In this document: positions 1 through 15,217 of the stretch, piece after piece
Numbering within the stretch: the first letter of the stretch is position 1
Layout: each line of letters begins with the position of its first letter
Source: Syngnathus acus
Lineage: Eukaryota > Chordata > Actinopteri > Syngnathiformes > Syngnathidae
DNA: 64,000 bases
Assembly (NCBI RefSeq): GCF_901709675.1
Contig: NC_051088.1
Coordinates: forward strand, 18,363,193-18,427,192
Direction: 5' to 3'
Program-made: the position numbers and the translations under genes
The notes under the pieces: generated by a model
Databases searched by the model: none
What the model was told of the DNA's origin: nothing
What the model saw: only the letters and a program-made list of their open reading frames with translations

Positions 1-1399
1 GGGCTGCAAGCTAACAGACTTGGGCCTAATCATCACAACAAAGGAACTCACAAATGAACAAAAGCGCTTGCTTAGGTTCTTAGTGTATATCGTGGGAAAA
101 TATTGATTCTTGTCAAGTGGCCAAGTCAGGTGCCATTTTACCTAGACACCACTTGAAAAAAAATAAAATAAAAATCGGGAAAACTCTATATCTCCGCAGT
201 GCATTTCTATAGTTCTCCGCCTTTGCTCATGCTTTCAGCAATCATGGTCAAACAAATACAATATATTTAGAAGCAAATCTCTGATTGCAGCTAAGAATCT
301 AAATTGCATGATCTATTGTGCATTAATTTTTTGGATGTGTGATTGCTGCTAGAGCCGCCTATTATGATTTTGCACATGTCAAATAAACCCAATGCTTCTT
401 TTCGTCTCCCCCCTACCTCCATTATGTCACAAAATCGGACATCTGTCTGCTCTTTATACATTGTATGTGATTTCATGAGGATCATATAGTTTTACTATAA
501 ATTCATGTGAGCAATTCTCAGCATCCTTTCTGCACCCCGAAAAAATTCTTCATGAAGAATATTTTTCCGTGTTACTGAGTAGAAATGGAACATATATATG
601 TCTACATTTATGTGAACAACAATCTGATTCTGCTCTGATGCGGCTGACAGTTGATCTCTGTTCAGTTCTTGCTTTTTTTAGATTCAACTTGTCTCTTCGA
701 TCCCACTGTGACAGATGATTTGATACATGATCTTGCATATCTCACACACTTCCCATCCTTCATTCTCATCCGCTGTTGACACCAAAGCCTCCCTATCTCT
801 TGCTGCTTCAGATGTCGTTCAACAAGCACAGACTTGTCTTACATACTTTCAAAAAAGTAAAGGTTGTTAGGTATTTGTCAACATACAACCTCTGTTTGGT
901 CCCTCATGGGACACAAATAAGAATGTCTGGTAACAGAGACTCAGTCGAGGGAAAAAGGAACAGATGGGGTTTTCACAAACCCTCGATTAAGCAGAAGTCT
1001 AAGATCAAGACATTCTGCTTATTAGTGGCATGAGGAAAATGACAACAAATAGACTCTATTTTCAATCTCTCGCCACCATGTAAAAAAAAATAGCAAAGTC
1101 ATGGAAGAAAAATCCCCGACTGGCCTTTCTTTACCCTTGGAGTTTGAAAAACTGCTTTACAAATGCCAATTTTCCTTGCACTTGTTTCTCCTAATAGGAC
1201 AACACATGGGTGACTGAAACTTCCTAAATTGCTCCCCTAAAAAAGCTTCTCCTCCATGCTGTGTCACACAGCATTATGGGGTCACCTAGCGAGCCCGCTC
1301 CTCGCCTCATCTGGAAAACAATGGATATGAAAAAAATAAAATCCCAGATTTATGGGTCAATGAAATAAAAACAAACAAATGAAAAAAGAATCAATACGA
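1..1399. other. No gene recognised; probable samd10 intron
   Basis: AT-rich sequence with short A runs. I found no exon with both splice sites and a recognisable product on either strand, and no clear repeat. By position it should be intron between samd10 exon 2 and the SAM-domain exons. Confidence 0.5.
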
Positions 1400-2215
1400 G
1401 TTTAAATTTTCTTGCGCTTTCTCCTGGCAGCTCCATACTCTTTTACCGATATATTCACACTCTCCCTTCCGTACGTGCCTGAACAATCTAAATCAACTCT
1501 CTCAATCTTTTCACCCAAAACATCTACCCTTGGCTGTTCCTCTGATGAGCTCATTTCTAATCCTAACCATCCTGGTGACTCTGAATGAGATCTTCAACAT
1601 CTTCTGCCACCTCCAGCTCTGCTTCCTGCTGTCTCCAATCCATAAATCATGGCCAGGCCATCACCGTCATAAACTTTTCCCTGCATACAAATCGAGGCTC
1701 TTCGATGACGTAATACACCTGAAACTTTCCTGTACCTGTTCCATCCTGCTTGGATCGGTTTCTTCACCTCCTTACCACACTCACCATTGCTCTGGACTGT
1801 TGACGCTCAAGTATTTAAAATCCTCTACCCTCTTTTCTTCCTGTAGCCTCACTTTTCCTCCTCTAGCACTCTAATCCACGTACATTTATTTTTTATCTTC
1901 TGCAAATATTCATTCTTGTCCTTTCCAGCGCATGCCTCCACCTTTCTAAATGTTCCTCCATCTTATCCCTGCTTTCACTGCAGATCACAATGTCATCTGC
2001 AAACATCATGCTCCATGGGGAATCCAGTCTAACCTCATCGGACAGCCTATACATCACTAATGCAAAGAGCAAGGGGCTTAGAGTTGATCCCTGATGTCGT
2101 CCCATGTCCGCTTGAGTCCTCATAATCACTTGGTAAAGCTTTAAGCTGGATGCCCTGCCTGATGGAACTCGAGCTAGGGACCGGTCCACACTTCTCACTT
2201 ATCCCCCGACTAGGG
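1400..2215 (-). mobile_element. RTE-like non-LTR retrotransposon, decayed 3' part
   Basis: On the minus strand, 2198-1893 is open and carries reverse-transcriptase palm motifs: HQGSTLSPLLF, then MMFADDIVICSES with the catalytic FADD, followed by the usual LERWRHALE helix. The frame then breaks at a stop near 1893. Further on (to about 1400) pieces of the ORF2 C-terminus can still be read in shifting frames, such as KVSGVLRHRRAS and GLETAGSR. Stops and frameshifts show it is dead. It sits inside the samd10 intron, opposite in direction to prpf6. The clade (RTE) is judged by motif resemblance only. Confidence 0.8.
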
Positions 2216-4048
2216 CAGAATAAATAATGGTAATAATATTTTTAAATAAGCAACAACTCAATCTGTTGTCTTCTTTGACACATAACAGGGTTTAAATTTA
2301 GTGCCATGGGTCATTTGTTTGTGTCTGAGATTGTGCATATGTATATCGAGTTGTTCTATTAACACTGTTAAATTGACCAGGAGGAATCCCAAGGTTGCAC
2401 CTTAAATCCAACAATGAGCTGGCTTCACATAACTGCTTCCTCATTAGCGCTGAAGTGTGAATAAACAGTGTAATGAAGAATAATCTAATCATCACTCCCA
2501 CCAGACGTAGACAGGGCACAAGTCTGCCACCGTCCGTGCATGCCCGTAGACTCTCGAAAATGCAGGCACGGGCAACGCGCGTACAAAGTGTGAATGCACA
2601 AACATACACACCTCGAGAGAGCTATTTTTAATATTGTATGAGGTGGCGTGTTGCCACGAGGAAACGATAAGCCTCATGGTCTAGAGGTTTAATTATCCGT
2701 CCGCTGCGTAATCATATGGAAACAGCTTCTCACTCGTCTTTTATTAAAGCTTTTCTAGTTGTTAAAGCTGAGGGGCTACTCATGAATTATTAAACAAACC
2801 TGCAGAGAATGTGTACATCTTACAGCCTCCCGGCTGCAAGTGTTTTTAAGGCCAGTGGGAATATCCCTTTGGGCTATGGGCTCTCTTTCACGTGAGCAGC
2901 TGGACCAGGAAAAGGAGTCGAAGGTGTCATGCGCTGTTTTGGCTCAAACAAGGAGCGGAATGCTTTGAATTTTTTTCTTTTTACACCTTGTTTTTGTCCC
3001 CCCATGGTGCCACCGAGGAGATTCTAATTGCCGATGATGGCTGAAAACACAAACTTGAGGATATATACCATAAAAGACATAATTGTCACACGAGAGCGAA
3101 CGAGGTCTGTATATCTGAGCGTGTTTACATCACAAGCGGTGAGACTGAGTTTCTTTCAGGTGAGAGCAGAGAAACAATTAACGTTTCCGCCAGCTTCGAG
3201 ATTCGATGCATCGCTAACCCCAAGCGAGGGATGGACGTCCTCCGACACTAACAGACGCTGGACATATAGAATACAACTACTGGGTCAGAACAACTTGATG
3301 TATCTGCTTCACACAGATACTATGAATGCAGAATTTATGAGCTAAAAATTAATGTGACATTTGAGGGTCAATCATGATTACTATCTGCCGAAACTATTTT
3401 CTTCACTAAAACCCATTTAAACAAAGACTGTGTTGAGTCAACAAGTAAAATTTGTGTTAGCCTGAATTACTTTTTTCAAAGATCAAGATTATTTGTCAAT
3501 TATAATCTGTTAAACGGTATTTTGGCACATCATATTTGCAGTGTATAGAGAGACAAAGACTGCATCATTGATCTTGAGCAATTTGGTTGGAAGTAGCACA
3601 TGCCCAATGATAAAACATGACTATGGAGAGTGTCTGATTTTAGTTTCTCCTTCTTCTATTATGTGTGGTGCGAAGCGCAGGAAGCGTATTGCTGCCTCCA
3701 GGCAGGAGGAAACAACGTTGCAACCAGCCTTTGCAAACGGAAATTTCTACTTGCCCCTCCAGCAGCAACGACAGATTTGTTATCACTTGGGACTCTAAAA
3801 ACATAAAAGTCACATCTGAATAGATCCGTTGCATGCTTTTGATGTAAGATCAGCAACAGGAAAAATGGAAGTATAGGCAAAAGCAGTGAGCTGAACCTTT
3901 AAATCAATTAATTATTTACAAAAAAATGGGTGAATCTTAATTACTTATTTTACTCATGAACATGCCTTTGATCAGACCAGCCGGGCTATAGTATTTCAAA
4001 AGACAAAAATGGATTTATCATAGTTAAATCTAACAAAACAATTTGTAC
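2216..4048. other. No gene recognised; samd10 intron
   Basis: Several short open frames occur on both strands, but none shows a domain, a splice-consistent exon or similarity I recognise. I looked specifically for a minus-strand SAM-domain exon expected downstream of samd10 exon 2 and did not find one. Confidence 0.5.
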
Positions 4049-7029
4049 CTGGATGCCCTCTGTGCCAGGCTGCTGCAGCAGTTTGACGGTGCGCGTGTGA
4101 GCTGTCTTCTCGCCACGGCCGTCATGCCAGGTCAGGTTGCTGCCCCCGGACCGACGTGGCAGTTGGTAGCTCAGCTCTTCAGCCGACAACGTGTGCTCCA
4201 GGGAGGCGCGGCAAAAGCTGAAGCTGGACGCCGCTGAGAGGAGATAGAAGTAGAGAAAGGTAAGTAACACCTGGGTGTTTTACACAGGTCATTTCATACA
4301 ATTCAATTTCAATTGCCGTACGATCCATTTCGACATTCATCTCCACAAAAAAAGGAACAACTGAGCTGCACATTGCCAAAAAGATACTTAAAAGAAAAAT
4401 AAGTAAACGAGCCATTCCATCCAACAACAAAGGAGCACCAGTTTTTCAGAGTATTTCTCGACACACCATTTATACCTGACGTGTGTTATCACAACTCAGC
4501 CGTGTGTTCAGTCAGCAGCTGCAACAAGACAAAGCTCGCTTTGCCATGATGGTGGCAAAAAACAGATGAAAACATGAGAAACAGCCTGCAGGAATTGTTG
4601 ATATCTTTTGAAACTTCATCTGCTTTTTTCCTTGTTTCCCAGCGGAATTTTTCTCTGCCTTTTTGTAGCTGGCAGGTCTTTTGGGTCGTCGGGACAAACC
4701 CGTGCAATTACTGCCAGTCAGACTGAGATGGAAGAAACAGGAGAGGGAACGTGGGGAGCTAAAGCGCCCTGCAAGCCTAAAAACCTGCCAATCGAAGAGA
4801 AAAAGACAAAAGAACGAGACAAAGCAAGACAGACAAGAGTGCTAGATGAGCATCATTTCATCTCCGCTCCACTGATGTCTCATTCGCTGCCCTTTCACCA
4901 GACCTTGTGAGCTCCAGAAGTCATAAAACGAAGATAAAGCACTCGCGCCGCAGACTATCATAGACTTGTTCTTAACCTCGTAGAAGAGGTTACAGACAAT
5001 TTAAAGAAAAATCCATAGCTGAGTAATAACAGCAAGAAAAAAAATATTCTGATTGTTAAATTATACTCCATCAAATCATGTAGTTAGGCATATCATTTCT
5101 AATCAACCAACCAATGTCCCAACTTTGAGTCAAGGCGTTTGGAAACACTCAGAATGCATAGTTACTAAAAAGTCTTATTTGACCAAAAATCTCTTTGCCC
5201 AAAAGTTTTTGAAGAAAAGGGGTTGGAAATATCGACCTGCAACAAACTCTGCAAACATCGTGGGCCTGGTAGGTGGACCGGGGCCAAATCTGGCACCTGG
5301 TCCTGTCGCTTGGCCAGGACTACAATGGAAGGAAGGAACTGCCAGTCATATCTCAGAGGTGATTAGCATCTTCACTGGTCAGCATCACGAGTCATCTGTC
5401 ACCTTTCTGTCTCAACACTCAGTACTTGATTAGCTTGGACAACTGCCAAATATACTTTGTCCTATTTGTCACTAACTGATGTTGAATTATTTCCCCCTAC
5501 CCTTGACAAGAAGCCTTTAACAACTTCCCAAAGGGAAACGTGAAATAAAAAATGGTTGTTGGATGAAAGGAGGCAGGAAGAATTATAAAGAAGTCTATTA
5601 TTTAGCAAAGAATAAAAACGCATCTGCAGACCTATTTCCCGGTGTGGGGTGACCCGAAAGGGCTCTAGCTGAATCCATGATAAATTAACACAGGGTGTCA
5701 CATTTGACAATGGATGGAGATGCATTTTTTTAAAGCTTTACACAAAACAGAACAACAGAGCAAGAAACGCAGTTGAAGGTAAGAAGCCTCAAATTAAAGG
5801 GCAAAGTCATATACAAGGTGTTGGCGCACGTGCGCGTGCGTGCATGTGTGTGAGTGCTGGGATGTGTGTGCAGACAGACGGTAGAGAGGTCAAAGCATCT
5901 CCACCCAGTGAAGTGTGACCTCACATCAACTTTTCATGGCAGCACAAGCGTACTCTATCTACTGTGCGGAGCGGCAGGTAAATCTCAAAGGTATTTCTTC
6001 ACAAAAGGTAATTAAGCAATTTGGCGCCAGCATTGCGGAAGGTCGTTCCGAGGCAAATCCCACACTCGATTAACATTACTCATCTGACTCCAGAAGAGAA
6101 CATTTACCTCGGTTAGTACAGTTTTTGTAGGATTTTTGTATAACCTTGCCGTCAGCTAGAGTTGTATAATGTACTTTATTGCAGGCATTGGTGGAGGAGT
6201 GCGATGGTGTATTTTCATCCTCATTCAACTGTGATGGAAAAGTGGGCGAAACTTCATCACAAGGTGATTTCATGCCCGCAGAACATGTTAAAGCAGAGAA
6301 ATCGTGTCAACTACCAACAAGTCGGTGGTACGTCTGCAAATGATTAGCATGTGTTTGAGCTTTAATATGTCGGAGGTCTAGCCGAGGGTTATCTGTGATG
6401 CCTCTCCTCTTCAATACCTGGCAAAAAGCCCAGGAATGAGCCATGAAATTACTCAATTTCAAGAACGTGCTTCGGGATAAATATAAAACCCAGAAGCCGG
6501 GCTTTTACCCATGATGCATTGCAGTCCATTATCCACTCTGACATGACACAATGTTGCGGAGGCTGGGTCTGAGGTTTACTTTTCACAAGCTATCACTATC
6601 ACTTGGCTAGGCATGTATGGGCATACACAATGCAGGCCGATAGAAGATAACAACACACCAACTCTCATCAGGACACAGGCCAACTAAATCTGTGTATGAA
6701 AGCGCGTGTTAGGCAAAGCTGGCAGGCTCATGCATATGTGAATATGACTCACAAAGACAGCATGGAGACTCCGATAGCCACACATCTGGATAATTCTTTT
6801 CTGCGTTGGTTCCGACCACAGGGTCTGAATGAAGCAAGTGTGTGGACAGTAGATGGATTCTGGATTTACACTGCAGGCAATTGTGGCTCAGAATGTACTG
6901 CAGGGTTGAGCGCTCAGGTGGATTCAGCTTTTCTGTTATGATTCTTATGGACAACCACACCCTGAGAGAATTCAGCATCAGAATACCAAATACTTTCCGG
7001 TTGAGCTAGGGTCTGAAAAACACCAAACC

Positions 7030-7094
<65 letters not shown>

Positions 7095-10000
7095 TACAAC
7101 GCTAAATAATAATTTATTATTATTTTTGGAGTCGTGAGCATTACAATGCAAATAACTGGTGGTCTGCCCTTGAGCTGCAAAGAGTAATTAAACAACCTGA
7201 ATAATTCAATAACAAAGAAAGTTTGAAGCAAAATCTCAGCAACATTGTGTAGGTCAGGGTAATGTAGTACAGTTGGTTGAGTAGTTCTGATGTACAATAT
7301 TGATGTATAATAAAACAAGTTTCTTATTTTCCAGTTTGAAACTTATGACAATGGCACATTACATTTTGGAAAAAATATATCATGTGTGGGAATAAATTGA
7401 AGTGTAGTCCAAACTGATCTGCTGATCCCCAAATTGTACCACTCTCTTTGTGAATAAACTGCTGTTTAGCAAAAACATTTAATCTAGACAGCATTTACCG
7501 CAGTCACAATTATTCACACATCAATTCAGTCATCAAGATCTCAACTATTTTTCCAAAACATGACAAGTTAGAGCACAAATACCTTCAGCTATAGCTTGCC
7601 AGGTATCCAACACCCTCAGTTTAGTGAACATTGAGAAACCCACAATTTACATGACTTACCTTCAGCTAGAGCTTGCCAGGTATCCAACACACTCAATTGG
7701 GTGAACATTGAGAAACCAACAATTTAGACAATCATGTCATTTAGTGTCCAAAGCAGTTGATCGTTATGGGTGGAGCTTAAACTTGCTAGAAAGAAGTGAC
7801 TGTTTCCATGGACTTCTCTTCCAAAGGGTTTGTCACATGTGGCCTACTATAAATCAATGGGGAGCGCTGATGCTGTGGCTTGCTGAGTGAATGGCATACA
7901 GTGGGGCGCACCGATCGATAAAATATTGAGCGTCCTTAGCCGATGCCCACCACGCCATTGATGCGTACGTGTCACAGACCTCGTGACAAATGAGAAAAAA
8001 GTGATGTAGCGTGGCTGAAACAGCTGCCAGTCAATACGGCTAAATGTATCAACGCACACACACGCTCACACAAACACAGTGGCTATTGATCATAGAGTGG
8101 TTTGCAAACAAAGACGGGAATAAATGAGAGTTTGTTGATGAACTGCTCAGCGCCTTACCAGCATCCACACAGAGAGAGTGGGAAGGAATATTAATTGCAA
8201 TTGCACCTTAATATAGCTTTGCATAAAAGGGTGTTATACAGCAAGAACTTTGATTCATATTTAACCCGTAAATGCCATACACTCATCAATTATAATTAAA
8301 GTACTTCAAAAACAAATTTCTTTACAGTTGCTTACCTAACAGGGAGAAAAGGAAAATGTCTGAAGTTGAGGTGGACTGGCCCAATCAAACGGGCAAACAT
8401 CCATTTGATTCATACAAGTCAAACTTTGATGAGAAACACCAGCTTTGTTGGTCGGTGATGCTTGAGACGGACCGAAAGAAGAAAAGGGGAAGTGATGCGG
8501 AAGTTAGTGCACGACTGCTGAGACAGGTGAGTGGACAAAGGGAAAAATATTGTTCAAGAATGTTTTACACACCATGTCATGATCCAGTTTCGGCTTCCTT
8601 GCCACCTTATGTTACAATTTCCATTAAGAGTGTTTGAAGATTGAATCACACCTAGTGGTAATGTTTAGGAATTGAACCCTCAACCTCAGGATTGGTAGAT
8701 GACAACTCGACCACTGAGCCACACCATGCAAAATCACGCAATTCAACATGCAACCCAAAGCATGTCAATGGACACAGTTAAGGTTGGGTGATCGAATCAC
8801 ATTAGTGAGTGTGAATTACTTTTTATTTCCTTTGCTGCACCAATGCTTTGGTGGTTTCATTTTTAGATACCACAACATCATTATTATTGACTTAGAGATC
8901 AGGATTATCGCACCGTAACATGACAAGACTGTAAATGCTTGATAACTAATGTGAATGAAGGGTAGTAGGAGAAGTATTGAACTACCAAGACGTTCTGTGT
9001 CTTAGAACTTCTTAATTGCCATAGCCGAACACCAGCTTTGCCTCCTTATCTAGCCAGTTCAATCAGATAGACAAGCACCACCTCGCCCACTCACACGGCC
9101 TGAAGTCCCATATGTCAGGTTATAAAAGAGACAGCTTGAGAAAAAAAAAAAAATGGACAGTTTAAGAAGGAATAGATAAAACAATTCAACCTGGATTGAA
9201 GTATTTCTGCACACTCGTAGACGAGTACACACATCAATAGATGCAAAGTGCTGAAAGGAGCTTCTTTTTCAAGGCCAAACGATCCAGAGGGAACGTCTGT
9301 TCTCCACGTCTGTACTTCACGTACACACACACACAAACACACACACACACGAGTGAAATATCTCGAGGAGATCAGCTATCGTCTAATTAAGTCTTTGCGT
9401 GAATTTGGTCGCAATACATTTCAATGAAAACACCTGGCAAACATCACTTAATTAAAAGTGAATATTGAAAAATAAAAATGAATTTAGATGAATTTATAGA
9501 TCCCCCAAGTGATTTTCTATTTGCATTGTAGTCAAGTGAGTGTTGAGTGTTTTCACACCGCAGTGTTTTATTCTATTTTATGTTTTATTTCGTCAATCTA
9601 CGCATGTCAGAATTATTTGTTCCGCCTGAAGTGTGACGCAGGAACACACAAGTCCTAATCGGATCAATAGTTTTAGTGTCAGTGAATACAGTGAAACCGA
9701 TTAAAATGTTAACCCGAACTCTGATTGGATTGAAGATGATTTGCCCATGTCATCGTTACCAATAATATTTTTCAGCACAGAACAGTGCTCTTAAACTTTT
9801 TATGTGACACGGAGCAGTTTCGCATAAAGACATGTCTCAACGGACTGTCATAAAAAATAGGGAAAGACTATTATTGACAATACATATGATTATCTGAGTC
9901 AATATTTGTCATTGTGATATCAGCTTCTGCTTTTTTTAGGGAGGGCTGATGAGATCATCTTAAGATTGCGTAAACCTCAGGCTACTATTCATTTAAATTT

Positions 10001-13000
10001 TCAGTTAACTTTCTAAGAGAGATGCTGCTAAGCCCGGGGACTCCCAGGACTTACATTTCATTTGAACTTCAAATAAAGTGAAAAATGAACCTCTTCAAAT
10101 AAAGTCAAACATTAATCTCTATCGTATTCCATTTCCTTGTTTTTTATTTTATTCTATATATCCATCTAAATGTTTCACAACTCATCCCTCATCCAATATA
10201 TGCAATTAGGGTCACTTTTATCCAAACTCAAAAATCAGTCTCTTTGCTACAGGAATCCCTGCAGTGTGAATGCATTAATAAAATTGACTTATACTTTGTG
10301 CATGTGTGTGAGCATTTATGGATCCGTATGTGTTCTCCTTCAAAGCACCAGTGACCTGAAATGTGGAGCGAGAACGTAACGTTGACAGCGTCCCCTGTAA
10401 CTCTGACTGACAGCTCTGTGACCTCGGCTACCTCTCGCAACAACATTTTGGTCATGCAGTGGCTTTAACAGCTGTCATTTCGAGCAAAATCCAACAACGG
10501 GAACTCAATAGGCACGGGCTGATAACCGCTTTCAGGATTAACCGTGGTTTTCAAAAGTCACGGTTTCAATAACCGCTAATACCATCTGTAATTGGTAATG
10601 AGTTCTTTTTTTTTTTTTGAGGGGATTTATAAGCACTGCAAAATATGATTGGCTGCTTGCAGAATGGACTAAAAGAGTGGCCTCGTTGAAGTTAATTACC
10701 TCCAATAAACTTTTTCTTGCTTTCTTTTGAGTAGTTGCGCACGGATGAGGAGGGAAGATTTTGTCGACCATGGTCGCTTGATGGCAAACTTTAAAAATGA
10801 CAGACAGCACTGACGGAAATAAATTCTCAGTCTGTCACTGACTGAAAAACACCCCGCGTGTCTCGTGTGTTGTTATACATACTAGTATATAACAAGTGTG
10901 CTTGAGTAGACTGTATTGACAGTATATGTACAGTAGGTGGCGGAATGTACCAACTAAGAAAGAGAAGAAGAAAGAAGAAAGCAGACCAATCGAATCCTCT
11001 GATTTCAGCCCCTTTTATGAAAGCAGTGATTAGCTTTTGTATTTAATCAAAATAAGGCATTTGCAACATGGACTCTGAAACAAATTGACTGACCTAGTTG
11101 TTGATGCAAAATAAAATTGCATCTAGCAATTAATCAATGGTAAATTATTTGAAAAGTTTTGATAGCTAACTGCATTTGTTATTATTTGAAAAATCCGACT
11201 TAGTCTCCATCTTTAGGATGAAGAGAGAAAGAGAGAGAGAGAGCAATTAGTTCTGTAGATTAAAGAAAGTCACTTTTGATGGGCATTGAAACAACACACT
11301 CTCCCATCCTCAAATGCAAAGCTGGCACAGACATTTTTGATAGTCTGTTGACACAATTGAGGGTCCATTTGAGCGGCACAGGGACAGTCAAAGCAGTATT
11401 TCCGCTATTCATCACTGCCACACTCACAGCGGAAGGAAGCAACTTGAAAAAGGTTAGCAGTAGGCAGTTTGAAAGATAGTTCTTAAGTCCCTCACACACC
11501 CATCCACCAACACATATCAAGTTGTTGAGCTTGCGAGAGGCAATTGCGATTGCTTTTCAAGTGCATGAATGTGACTTGCGCTCCCTGAGTCATGAGAACT
11601 GAAGCTGAGGCCAATAGCCATTTGGTTTAATGGGCAATCTGCAGCACAGACTGCAGTGACCCCCAGCACTTAGTGGGAGGAGAAGGCCAACCTATTAACA
11701 AAGAGTGGGAAGCTGCAAGCGCACCCTATCACACAAGGCCACACTTAATTAGACTGTTTGATTAGCAGACTCTAATGGAAAGATTGCAAATGGCGGATGC
11801 CGACTGCTCTCCTTGAAACTTGTAGGCTGAAAGTCATCTGGCCAACGATGAGGCTGAGGACATATTGTGTTTGGGGCTTTCATGCTCTCAGGACAGATGG
11901 GTGACTGTGAGGTGGAAGAGATGAAACTCATTAAAAAGAGGTAAACTGAGTCAAAATGAGAGGCGTTTGTTTATCAATCCTTAAAACCTAAGCCTCATTA
12001 GTGTGGGTTTCTTGTAGGCTTAAGTAAGACTGAAGTTTCCATTTTGATGATCTCCAATACAGTCCACTGCCAGGGTTATGTTCCAGACAACCCCTGCAAC
12101 AAGTGAAACTTAAGAAGTTTCAGTTTTTATTGTTTATTTTGTCTCCTCAGACAAAACGTTTCGTTTATTGCTTTGCAGATTGTGCCATGCCAGAAGTAAT
12201 CGCACGTAGACGTTCGCAACGTTCGACTCCTGTCTGTAACGAATGAGGTAAAGTGTGAAGTGACATATTCCTTAGAAAAGCCATTTCAATTTACATTTCA
12301 ATCTAAAACAATGAGAATTACACGTGCTTATTTAACCGCATAGCTTTGCCTTAATAAAGTCAGACATAATGCAAAATGCCATAGATGTTTTAATGAAGAG
12401 CATCTTGTCAAAACCCTTCAGAATGAAAGCTATTTGAACACAAACGGTAGAGCAATAAGTGTAGACAGACGAAAAAAATCACAGCCTTTATTTTCTGTGA
12501 ATAAAAATACAATTACTGCAGCTTCCGAGTCACTCATCTTTTGTGTGTGTCTGTAAAGTCAGAGTCATCGGTGTAGTTCTTTAAGATTAGAATCCTCACA
12601 TGATGTAACCTAATTAGTAATCCCTTCGAAATTATGGCATCTTTTTTTTTTACTATCGTATTCATTTACCATCGTACCGACACCTATTCAGACTTTCTCC
12701 TGTCTCCCCAATTAAAGGGGAGAAATTGGATACGGACCTACGAGCACTCTAATTTAGAAAGAAGGAGCCGGGGGGAACGGGTGTGAATTGGCGGAGCCGT
12801 AGATGCAGACCCTGGATACGAGTAGTGAGGCCTTGTCACTTGAGGAAATATTGGAGGATGCCAAGGTTAGCGGCGAGGTCAGACTGGATGAGACTGTTGA
12901 AGCGTGACCACGGGAATCCAAAATTCAGCGTGTGCACTGGTGCTAATCCGCTGCTGATTTTTATTGAATGCTGCTCTCCTCCACCTCATCATTCCCTGGA

Positions 13001-15169
13001 AGGCCTAAGCATGTAGATATTTATCTGCTGATTGATTTATTCATCTATCGTGGCACAGGTCCGAGACACTATTAATAAATGTAGTCCTTCCATTATGAGG
13101 TATTTTTTTATGGAGATACAGCAGTGCTTGATAATAATGAAGAGAAATATGGATGTCGTTCCATAACCACTCTCACAATTTAAAACACTGGTATCTTAAA
13201 TCATGGTTGCTCAGTAAAATGAATGGAAATACCATGAATGAATGAAAAATAACACTCCGAATTTTGCACTTTTTAAAATCACACAGTACTGATGACATTA
13301 GTAGAGTCAAAAAGAATTTAAAGGTTTTTGTCACAGCGGATGGATGGACGTACATCGATTGAATGTCCAAAGTGCTACGCTATCTGGATTGCTCACCATG
13401 GTGACCCCGGGAGGTGGATGAAAATTGATTCTTACGCTACAAAACTTATATTAATCAGAATACCGTATACGAGTGGGGTCACTTAAAACAAATGCTTGTA
13501 AAATAATACAGAATATATAGTAGGCTGCCCTTTAACGACCCTCATCGGGGAACGCTACACAAGTTTACACCATTCAAACATTTTTTAGGTCAATCATTTT
13601 GTTTGCAGCATCTTTATCCTCCTCTGGCCAGACCACCGGATCAAGCCAGGTGGGCCATCTGTGCCAATCGGAATTCAAGTGCGTGCATGTGTGGCTTCAA
13701 GAGTTTTTTCTATCTCCGAACGTTATACAGAGTGACATACCGCGTGCTGCGAGGATGCGGAGGTTTGGTCAGTAGCTCGCACGCTCTTTAGAAAATATGC
13801 ACGAGACCCTGCAAGTGAGCCGCTTGCAGTGTAAATATAAAGAGAATTTAGGAATTTTAATTATAGTCTGTTTTTATTTCATTCTGAGTTTTATTTTATT
13901 TTTTATATTATTTTTTTTAGGGTGGCTTTGTTAGTTTATTTTAGTTTTTTCAAAAAAGTTCAGTTTTAATTTGGTTTTAGTTAAAGTATTACTTTTCGGG
14001 GTTTTTTAAAACGTTAAAAAAACCTCCATGGTAAGTATTTGGTTTGTCTATTTTCGTAACGTAAAGTAAAAGATTTTCACCATATTACGATTGACGACAG
14101 AGACCAAAAGGTGGTTTGCTGTCAGAGCTGGATCGGCCAAATGGACGTTGTTCGCAAATGGGGCTGGAACGCAAGGCGGGAAAGTGACAAAGGGTGCATT
14201 TGTTTGTTGAATTAACAGGCCCGCAACAACGCCTACCCCCATCCTCCCACCCACTTGGGGTGCTGGCTGGCTGCCCTTCTACTTCATCTGCATGTTCACA
14301 CAAACACACACAGGCCGCAATGCACACAACTACATGACCAAGAGTTTTTCAACCTTCCTTTACCAGAATCCAACTCTGCGATGTAGCCCAGGGTAGAGTA
14401 AAATCGAAGCCGGTTATTGCAGAGTCATCCAAAATATTATATGGCAGGCATCCTAAAGCTGCACTCTCAGCGTTCTTTTTTTTCCCATTTTCGTTATAAT
14501 GAACATTTGGGTCCATAACAACTGAGACCAGATTTTAGAACTTTTCCCAGTTTAAGTCATGGATTAATTTTTTGTGAAACCTATAAATAGATTCAGAAAA
14601 TCTTACAAAATTGTACTGTCGTACTCCAAGTTTACATTCCATAGCAGTTTTAAATGTCAAATTTATTGGGGGGGGTTTCTCATTATTTTGACAAAATTCT
14701 CAGTTTCACCAGTTGGTCCTTTCTATTGCCACTGTCTCGAGAGTTGTTGTCGATGAAGAGGGGATACGATCGCTTTTGAACTGAAAGGTTCCCTAGTGGG
14801 ACTTTAAGTGGAAAATGTACTAATGAGTTGACTACTGTCCTAAATAAACATGAAAAGGACATTTATCACCTTTAGTCCTGAAGGTTAAACATCATCTATG
14901 CAATAAAAAAATGCATTAACCCTATCACGTTACAAGCCAGAAATAGGCATTAATGACACATAAACACGTGGTTGTTCAAAATGCCAAGCTTCAAGCATGA
15001 CAAGCTGCAGATGTTGTCACGGTGACAAGTTAATATCCACTTCTTATAGACAGTGTGTGGTTTAGTCTCATTGACACGGAGGCTTGGTGGGCGTGTTGGG
15101 GGGGGGTTAATTTGTGCTTCGATCAAGCTGTGTGCTTGGCCCCATGCTGGCCTGTCAGGCCGATGTAAA

Positions 15170-15217
<48 letters not shown>

